A stretch of 9,382 nucleotides of DNA from an uncultured Candidatus Saccharibacteria bacterium (GTDB taxonomy: Bacteria; Patescibacteriota; Saccharimonadia; Saccharimonadales; UBA4665), in contig CALKHY010000073.1 in assembly GCA_937988795.1 (NCBI GenBank), positions 1 to 9,382 of the forward strand. Direction: 5' to 3'. Under the pieces are notes generated by a model, which saw only the letters and a list, made by a program, of their open reading frames with translations, was not told the origin of the DNA and ran no database searches. The position numbers and the translations under genes were made by a program. Shown here piece by piece: positions 4,629 to 9,382 of this stretch (positions are counted from its first letter, which is position 1; each line of letters starts with the position of its first letter).

Positions 4629-5921
4629 GTGTTGCCTATGTTGGAACAGGCACGTGCAATAGTACAAAACACCACATACCGATGGTTCCGTCGCGGACGT
4701 GTACACGAGTTATCAGCTCGTGATGTTAAAGCCGCCCGCGAATATATTGCCGAGTACTGGAAGAAACTAGAGCGACACCACACAAAAGATAACGGCAGCG
4801 CCTTGGGGCTGCCCTACCCGTACCTTGTGCCGGCATACGAAGAGGGTCGTGAGTTTGACTTTAATGAAATGTACTATTGGGACAGCTACTTCATGATCCA
4901 GGGCATGCTCGATGAGGAGCATAAAGAGCTGGTTATGGGCATGCTCGAAAATTTGATCTACCTCTTCAAGCAGCTCCACATCATTCCCAATGCTTCGCGC
5001 ACATACCTGACCGGCCGGTCACAGCCGCCGCTTCTGACGTCATTCATCATGGATGTGTACAACGCCTATAACCCGGGCGAGAAGTGGCTCGAGGAACACA
5101 TGGCCGTGGCCAAGGAGGAATACCGCACAGTATGGATGGGTACCAGAAAGCCCAACACGCGACAGGTGTATAAGGGTTTGAGCCGCTACTATGACATCAA
5201 CTACACGCACGACCTGGCCGAGGCGGAGAGCGGCTGGGATTACACCCCGCGCTTCAACCGCCGCTGCCTGATGTATTTGCCGGTTGACCTCAATGCTTTG
5301 CTTTACAAATACGAGATGGATTTTGCTGAAGCTGCACGTATTCTCGGCAATGACAAAGAGGTGGCAGAGTGGGAGCGGGCAGCGGCCAAGCGCAAGCGCA
5401 CAATGGACAAGTTGATGTGGAATAAATCCCGCGGTCTGTATTACGACTATAACTACTACAAAGAGCAGCGCGGCAACGTGGCGTCGCTCGCCGCATACTA
5501 CCCGATGTGGGCCGGTATGGTGGACGAGACCAAGGCGAGAGCGCTGGTGCGGGCGCTCCGGCGGTTCGAGCAAAAGGGAGGCTTAAGCACAACCGACAGC
5601 ACGCCGCTTGGTGTGCTCGTACCCGGCACTATGCCGATGCAGTGGGCATACCCCAACGGCTGGGCGCCGTTGCACTTTATCGTGGTCAAAGGTTTGCAGC
5701 GTTACGGGTACCATGACGAGGCGCGCCGCATTGCCATGCGCTGGCTGCACACCAACTTGCAATGGTTCAAGCACCATGGCGTTTTCTTGGAAAAATATAA
5801 CGTGGTCAATCCCGAGAAGCCGCCGATCAAGGGTGTGTATCCGTCACAAACCGGCTTTGGCTGGACAAACGCTGTCTTTGAACGCTTCTGTCAGGAATTT
5901 ATCGACCGGCAAGAGGGTTAG
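4629..5921 (+). CDS. GH37 (trehalase-like) glycoside hydrolase, divergent active site
   Basis: 430 residues, no signal peptide, so cytosolic; shorter than E. coli TreA (about 560 with signal). It is an (alpha/alpha)6-barrel GH37-type protein: FNEMYYWDSYF (78-88), GRSQPP (129-134), AESGWDYTPRF (199-209), VDLNALLYKYE (219-229), QWAYPNGWAPLHF (338-350), FLEKY (386-390), GFGWTNAV (409-416). The family's catalytic acid (Asp204 of SGWD) and probable base (Glu388 of EKY) are kept. Trehalase residues that hold the sugar are not: the Arg of PGGRF is Asp77, the PRPES segment is deleted, the Asp of QWD.PNGWAP is Ala340, and the Glu of GGGGEY is Val403. An insertion lies between GGLSTTD and the QW motif (about 323-337). 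It may cleave a different glucoside or be a changed trehalase. It overlaps the convergent HTH-Panacea gene by 4 bp. Confidence 0.85.
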   Translation: MLPMLEQARAIVQNTTYRWFRRGRVHELSARDVKAAREYIAEYWKKLERHHTKDNGSALGLPYPYLVPAYEEGREFDFNEMYYWDSYFMIQGMLDEEHKELVMGMLENLIYLFKQLHIIPNASRTYLTGRSQPPLLTSFIMDVYNAYNPGEKWLEEHMAVAKEEYRTVWMGTRKPNTRQVYKGLSRYYDINYTHDLAEAESGWDYTPRFNRRCLMYLPVDLNALLYKYEMDFAEAARILGNDKEVAEWERAAAKRKRTMDKLMWNKSRGLYYDYNYYKEQRGNVASLAAYYPMWAGMVDETKARALVRALRRFEQKGGLSTTDSTPLGVLVPGTMPMQWAYPNGWAPLHFIVVKGLQRYGYHDEARRIAMRWLHTNLQWFKHHGVFLEKYNVVNPEKPPIKGVYPSQTGFGWTNAVFERFCQEFIDRQEG

Positions 5922-6613
5922 TACAGTTCGTTCTCCGGCGTGGTCACGATCGTCTCATAGGCGATTGGTTCACCGGGCATGGATGACTTAAACGGGGTTT
6001 GCATGCTGGTAAAACGCATTACCGCCTCGGTGCTTTCCTTGCGCCATTTGGCGCAGATTTTCTGCGCATGCAGCTGTTCTTCCTGGCTGAGCAGCGCAGG
6101 CTGGGCGCGTTCAATTGGCCGAATGATCATCGTTACGCCAGTCGGCTCGATGGCGATCGCCTGGCCTTCGTATAGTTCGTCGAGCGCCCGGAAAAAGTCG
6201 TCAGCCACCGGCCCGCGGGTAGTGTGACGGTATAGCGCGCCGGTGATGGCGCGTCCGGTCAGCCGGTACCATGAAAAGTCGGCTAGATATACGAGCAGTG
6301 ACAGCTTGGTTTTGGTGATGGCGCCATTTTCGGCACCGGCTGAGGCGCAGGTAAACACCAGTTCTTTGAGTTTGTGGTAGTCAAACGGATGTTGGGTCGA
6401 AGTCGGCAGGTTGCTGCCCAGTTCACTAATCTCCACGCCAAGCAGCCGCGAGAGTGTGTAAAGTTGGCTTAGTGTCGGTTCGCGCTGGCCCTGCTCCATC
6501 AGAACGTACGTCGGCCGGCTGATACCCAGTTCAGCAGCAATCTCACCCTGGGTCAGACCTTTTGCCTGCCTGAGCGGTCGTAGTTTCCCATAAGCAAAAA
6601 CCGGCATAGCCAT
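5918..6613 (-). CDS. XRE-type HTH fused to a Panacea domain (antitoxin-like)
   Basis: 231 residues. Residues 8-64 are an XRE/Cro-like helix-turn-helix (LRQAKGLTQGEIAAELGISRPTYVLMEQG, then TLSQLYTLSRLLGV). Residues about 78-225 fit the Panacea domain (DUF4065, SocA-like): KLSLLVYLADFSWYRLTGRAITGALYRHTTRGPVADDFFRALDELYEG, ending near GEPIAYETI. Panacea proteins are antitoxins that neutralise many unrelated toxins, and an added HTH often makes the protein its own regulator. No toxin gene lies next to it: downstream is the convergent GH37-like gene, upstream the divergent endonuclease Q gene. It is thus an orphan, a regulator recruited from an antitoxin, or a guard against something encoded elsewhere. 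Start at ATG 6613 (a second ATG at 6607 is possible). There is no clear SD, and an extended -10 box ends 6 nt upstream. Confidence 0.88.
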   Translation of the reverse strand: MAMPVFAYGKLRPLRQAKGLTQGEIAAELGISRPTYVLMEQGQREPTLSQLYTLSRLLGVEISELGSNLPTSTQHPFDYHKLKELVFTCASAGAENGAITKTKLSLLVYLADFSWYRLTGRAITGALYRHTTRGPVADDFFRALDELYEGQAIAIEPTGVTMIIRPIERAQPALLSQEEQLHAQKICAKWRKESTEAVMRFTSMQTPFKSSMPGEPIAYETIVTTPENELY

Positions 6614-6619
6614 ACACCC

Positions 6620-6628
6620 ATCATAGCA
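6620..6628 (-). promoter_or_regulatory. Extended -10 promoter of the HTH-Panacea gene
   Basis: On the minus strand TGCTATGAT, a TGn-extended -10 (5 of 6), ends 6 nt before ATG 6613, so transcription should start at the ATG. A TTGACA at 6630-6635 is too close to act as its -35. Confidence 0.5.
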
Positions 6629-6675
6629 CTGTCAATATTGTTGAAATGTAAAGTTTCTTACGGCAGCGGGTCCGG

Positions 6676-6681
6676 TATACT
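6676..6681 (+). promoter_or_regulatory. Probable -10 box of the endonuclease Q operon
   Basis: TATACT (5 of 6) ends 6 nt before ATG 6688 with no Shine-Dalgarno in between. The -35 region is unclear (TTTCTT at 6654-6659, 16-bp spacer). It shares the 74-bp divergent region with the HTH-Panacea promoter, so that HTH protein could regulate both. Confidence 0.45.
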
Positions 6682-6687
6682 GGTTGT

Positions 6688-7983
6688 ATGCAAGAATTGG
6701 TGGTTGATCTGCATATTCACTCGCACTATAGCCGTGCAACTTCGAAGGACTGTACGTTTGAGGGTTTATACAAGTGGGGCAAGCTAAAGGGTATCCATGT
6801 TATTGGCACCGGCGACTTTACGCATCCGGCATGGTTTGAGGAAATGCGGGCCAAGCTGGAGCCGGCCGAACCCGGACTCTTTAAGCTAAAGGATGAGTTT
6901 GTCGCGCCGATCGACGCCCTGCTGCCACCCAGCGTGCGCAATCAACAAATCCGCTTCGTGCCGACCGTTGAAATTGCGAGCATTTACAGCAAGGGCGGTA
7001 AAGTACGCAAAGTCCACCAGCTGATCGTGCTGCCCAGCTTTGAGGCAGTGAGTGAGCTCAACGCGCGGCTGGAGCGCATCGGCAACCTCAAAGCCGACGG
7101 CCGCCCGATTTTGGGTATTGATGCAAAGGAGCTGCTCAGACACGCACTGGAAGTGAGCCCAGACGCGTTGTACATTCCAGCGCACATCTGGACGCCGTGG
7201 TTTGGCATGTTTGGCAGTAAGTCTGGATTTGATTCCATCGAAGAAGCCTACGAAGAGCTGGCGCCGGAGATTAAGGTTATTGAAACCGGCCTGTCCAGCG
7301 ACCCGGCCATGAACTGGCGCGTCGCGCATCTCGACAACATCGCCATCACCAGCCATTCCGACGCGCATTCGCCGCAGAAGCTCGGGCGCGAGGCAACGCT
7401 GGTACGGGCAAATCTAAGTTATGACGATATTGCCGGTGCACTCAAAGGCAACGATGAGCGCCTGGTTGGCACTATCGAGTTTTTTCCAGAAGAGGGCAAA
7501 TACCACGCCGACGGCCACCGCGCCTGCAACGTCCGCTTTACGCCGGAAGAAACCGCGGTGCATGGCGGGCTGTGTCCGGTTTGCACCAAGCCGCTCGTCG
7601 TTGGCGTCGACAACCGCGTAGCTGAACTTGCTTCCCGCCCAGCCGGCTACCAGCCCGAAAATCCTAAACAAGTTACCTATATAATTCCGCTCGCCGAAAT
7701 CATCGCTGAATTAAAGGGCACAAAGAGTACAAACGGCAAGGCCGTGACCGCCGAATACCACGAAGTCATCGACCGCCTCGGCAACGAGTTTGACGTGCTG
7801 CGTTCAGTACCAATCGAAGCCATCGAGATGGCCGGCTTCAAGCTCCTCGCCCATGCCATAGACAAGCTAAGAAGCGGCGACGTTGTCCGCGACCCAGGTT
7901 ACGACGGCTTATATGGCACCATTAAAGTCTTCAAAGATGCCGAGGAGCGCACTGCAGTGACCAGCCAGCTCAGTTTGCTGTAG
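6688..7983 (+). CDS. Endonuclease Q family PHP-domain nuclease
   Basis: 431 residues. An N-terminal PHP metal site has DLHIHSHYSRA (Asp7, His9, His11), TGDFTHP (Asp43), PTVEI (Glu95), KVHQL (His110), YIPAHIWTPWFGMFGSKSGFDS (His166) and SHSDAHSP (Asp225, His227). A zinc-ribbon-like part follows with HRAC (His277, Cys280) and CPVC (Cys296, Cys299), then V.LASRP and a C-terminal helical region. This order is that of endonuclease Q, which nicks DNA 5' to hypoxanthine, uracil, xanthine or abasic sites and is known from some archaea and bacteria such as Bacillus pumilus. A role in removing deaminated bases is therefore likely; activity here is inferred from family membership. First gene of an apparent operon with a phosphatase (9-bp gap) and a UvrD-type helicase. 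ATG 6688 has no SD and a -10 box just upstream. Confidence 0.9.
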   Translation: MQELVVDLHIHSHYSRATSKDCTFEGLYKWGKLKGIHVIGTGDFTHPAWFEEMRAKLEPAEPGLFKLKDEFVAPIDALLPPSVRNQQIRFVPTVEIASIYSKGGKVRKVHQLIVLPSFEAVSELNARLERIGNLKADGRPILGIDAKELLRHALEVSPDALYIPAHIWTPWFGMFGSKSGFDSIEEAYEELAPEIKVIETGLSSDPAMNWRVAHLDNIAITSHSDAHSPQKLGREATLVRANLSYDDIAGALKGNDERLVGTIEFFPEEGKYHADGHRACNVRFTPEETAVHGGLCPVCTKPLVVGVDNRVAELASRPAGYQPENPKQVTYIIPLAEIIAELKGTKSTNGKAVTAEYHEVIDRLGNEFDVLRSVPIEAIEMAGFKLLAHAIDKLRSGDVVRDPGYDGLYGTIKVFKDAEERTAVTSQLSLL

Positions 7984-7986
7984 AAT
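7981..7986 (+). promoter_or_regulatory. Possible internal -10 box for the phosphatase gene
   Basis: TAGAAT (5 of 6) includes the TAG stop codon of the endonuclease Q gene and ends 6 nt before ATG 7993. GTGACC at 7957-7962 (18-bp spacer) is a weak -35. No Shine-Dalgarno precedes the ATG. It could give a leaderless internal transcript for phosphatase and helicase. Confidence 0.3.
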
Positions 7987-7992
7987 GGCAAC

Positions 7993-8811
7993 ATGGATTA
8001 CCGAGCGTTTATAGAAACTGAGCTACAAAAGGCGGCCAACCTGGCGAACCAATATTTCGGCAAAGTATCGGGCACGACCAAACCTGGCGACAACAACCAG
8101 GTGCTCACCGAAGCAGACTTGGCCGTTGGCAAGCAGTTGGTTGCCGCTATCCAGTCAAGCTTTCCGGATCACAACATCATCGACGAAGAAGCAGGAGTCA
8201 TTAATAGAGATTCAGAATACACATGGGTCATCGACCCCATTGATGGCACGAGCAATTTTGCCGCTGGTCTGCCGCATTATGGCATTTTGCTGGGGCTTTT
8301 GAAAGGGGCTGAGCCAATAGCCGGCGGCGTGGCATTACCGTACTTTAAGGAGTTGTACATTGCAGCCAGAGGGCAGGGCGCATACTGCAACGGCAAGAGA
8401 TTGCAGGTGCAGGCACCGGATCGGCTGCAGGATTGTCTGGTCGCGTACGGTATCGACGGCCATCCCGAGGACCCAGAACACACCCGTGCCGAGGCCGCAC
8501 TGCTGGGTGAGATCTTGCTTAACATCCGAAACTTGCGTGACTCAAATTCCGCCTATGACGTTGCCATGGTTGCGGCAGGTCGGTATGCCGCATTGCTCGC
8601 CCAGACTTCCAAAATTTGGGACAACGTAGCGCAGCACATTGTAATAGAGGAAGCCGGCGGCGTATACACCTCGTTTGACGGCCGACCGATAGACTACTCG
8701 GATCCCCTGTCTAAAGCCGGGCAAAACTTTACCATGTGTGTTGCGGCCCCGCATATACACCAGCAACTACAGGAGGTTATCCGCGCTCATGGTATGGCTC
8801 AGGGAGCTTAA
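7993..8811 (+). CDS. Inositol-monophosphatase family phosphatase
   Basis: 272 residues, cytosolic, with the Mg-dependent IMPase fold. Motifs: TEADLAVGKQL (39-49, helix after the mobile loop), IDEEAG (63-68, metal-binding Glu), WVIDPIDGTSNFAAG (78-92, with Asp81, Asp84 and Thr86), GAYCNGKRL (129-137) and IWDNVAQHIVIEEAGG (208-223, Asp210). Members dephosphorylate inositol-1-phosphate, fructose-1,6-bisphosphate, histidinol phosphate or adenosine 3',5'-bisphosphate (CysQ); the motifs alone do not settle which. It sits between a repair nuclease and a helicase: 9 bp after the former, and its last 23 bp overlap the latter's start. A role in nucleotide (pAp) or sugar phosphate recycling is possible but the position may simply reflect operon packing. 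No SD before ATG 7993. Confidence 0.92.
   Translation: MDYRAFIETELQKAANLANQYFGKVSGTTKPGDNNQVLTEADLAVGKQLVAAIQSSFPDHNIIDEEAGVINRDSEYTWVIDPIDGTSNFAAGLPHYGILLGLLKGAEPIAGGVALPYFKELYIAARGQGAYCNGKRLQVQAPDRLQDCLVAYGIDGHPEDPEHTRAEAALLGEILLNIRNLRDSNSAYDVAMVAAGRYAALLAQTSKIWDNVAQHIVIEEAGGVYTSFDGRPIDYSDPLSKAGQNFTMCVAAPHIHQQLQEVIRAHGMAQGA
8771..8776 (+). promoter_or_regulatory. Shine-Dalgarno of the UvrD-type helicase gene
   Basis: AGGAGG inside the end of the phosphatase gene, 12 nt before ATG 8789. The spacing is a little long, but no other in-frame start is visible nearer, and the overlap suggests translational coupling. Confidence 0.6.
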
Positions 8812-9382
8812 TGCCGAGCAGCAGCGTGCAGTAGAAGCTGCTGATGGGCCGGTGGTGATTGTGGCCGGCCCGGGAACGGGCAAGACCAAGACACTGACCG
8901 CCCGGATTGCGTATTTGATTGAGAGTGGTCGTGCGAAACCGGAGCAAATTCTGGCACTAACGTTTACTCGAAAGGCGGCTGAAGAGATGAAAAGCCGCGT
9001 CGCCGCGTTCGTTTCGGGGGAGCCGACAATCACAACATTTCACGGTCTTTGCTACGAGCTATTGGGTGACGAAATGCCATTTGCGAGCGAAGCACAGCGG
9101 CTGCAAATTATTAAAAGCCTGCCGCGGCCGAAGGGGCTAAAGCACTTAAGCGTTCGCGAACTGGCGCTGGCAATCTCGCGCGCCAAGAACCAGCCTGAAC
9201 TCGAGGATGTTCAACTGGCAAAAGTGGTTCGCGTGTACAACAAAGCGCTGGCCGGGCAAGGCTTGCGCGACTTCGACGATTTGCTTGTGAGTACGTACAA
9301 TTTGCTGAAGCGCGACGAAGCTGCTCGGAAAGCAGTTCAGGCTCGCTACACATACGTTTTGGTAGATGAATTCCAGGACACG
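8789..9382 (+). CDS. UvrD/PcrA-type superfamily I DNA helicase (3' truncated)
   Basis: The first 198 residues are visible; the frame is still open at the window end. ATG 8789 overlaps the end of the phosphatase gene by 23 bp. SF1A motifs occur in order: Q motif LNAEQQRAVEA (7-17), Walker A AGPGTGKTKT (26-35), motif Ia ALTFTRKAAEEMKSR (56-70), motif Ib TTFHGLCYELL (82-92), and Walker B LVDEFQDT (191-198). DFDDLL (161-166) is the usual segment before Walker B. Between Ib and Walker B there are only about 100 residues, so the 1B insert is short. UvrD-like proteins unwind DNA 3' to 5' in repair and at replication blocks. Since the operon starts with endonuclease Q, the helicase may act on the nicks it makes. 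Possible C-terminal nuclease or other domains cannot be seen. Confidence 0.93.
   Translation, partial: MVWLRELNAEQQRAVEAADGPVVIVAGPGTGKTKTLTARIAYLIESGRAKPEQILALTFTRKAAEEMKSRVAAFVSGEPTITTFHGLCYELLGDEMPFASEAQRLQIIKSLPRPKGLKHLSVRELALAISRAKNQPELEDVQLAKVVRVYNKALAGQGLRDFDDLLVSTYNLLKRDEAARKAVQARYTYVLVDEFQDT

Noticed and set aside
5918..6613. A complete toxin-antitoxin pair around the Panacea protein
   Set aside because: Neighbouring genes are a GH37-like enzyme and an endonuclease Q family nuclease, both full-size known families in the wrong orientation; no small toxin frame is supported nearby.
6630..6635. TTGACA on the minus strand as -35 of the HTH-Panacea gene
   Set aside because: It is 4 bp from the extended -10, and the place 17 bp further on overlaps the coding start; it is probably coincidental.
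1..9382. CRISPR arrays, insertion sequences, tRNA genes, attachment sites
   Set aside because: No spaced direct repeats, transposase motifs, terminal inverted repeats or cloverleaf sequences were seen apart from the tRNA-like ends of the tmRNA.

Overview
The window looks like ordinary chromosome from a bacterium with a compact genome, standard genetic code and moderately high GC. The compact cytosolic proteins, small intergenic gaps, several genes that look leaderless, and the mix of an endonuclease Q family protein, a short GH37-like protein, a LUD protein and a DUF4396 protein suggest the Patescibacteria/CPR group, most likely Saccharibacteria (TM7). That assignment is inference from gene content, not a database match. 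No phage, transposon, CRISPR array or tRNA was seen.

Left part (1-2112): the 3' end of a mannose-1-phosphate guanylyltransferase-like gene is followed by a complete one-piece tmRNA gene (ssrA, 663-1050). The tmRNA has its own extended -10 promoter, a 24-codon tag reading frame and an encoded CCA end. A strong bidirectional terminator separates it from a convergent gene for a secreted SGNH/GDSL hydrolase on the minus strand.

Middle part (2113-4492): a signal-anchored, cysteine-containing protein of unknown function diverges from the SGNH gene and converges on a DUF4396 membrane protein with a histidine-rich tail. After a UUCG-loop terminator comes a LUD-domain protein, divergent from an HxlR-type regulator. 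The regulator's probable operators are two nearly identical 19-bp inverted repeats in the shared promoter region.

Right part (4493-9382): a cytosolic GH37 (trehalase-like) protein keeps the catalytic pair but has lost several sugar-binding residues of true trehalases. It converges, with a 4-bp overlap, on a fusion of an XRE-type HTH with a Panacea domain that has no partner toxin beside it. Divergent from that gene runs an operon of endonuclease Q family PHP nuclease, inositol-monophosphatase family phosphatase and UvrD-type helicase (truncated by the window end), which looks partly like a DNA repair unit.

Recurrent themes: (i) four genes have a good -10 hexamer ending exactly 6 nt before the ATG and no Shine-Dalgarno sequence, as expected for leaderless mRNAs, while others carry clear SD sequences; (ii) the tmRNA elbow loops differ from the canonical sequence in a way that could be compensatory; (iii) the GH37-like protein probably acts on something other than trehalose, or acts differently on it.
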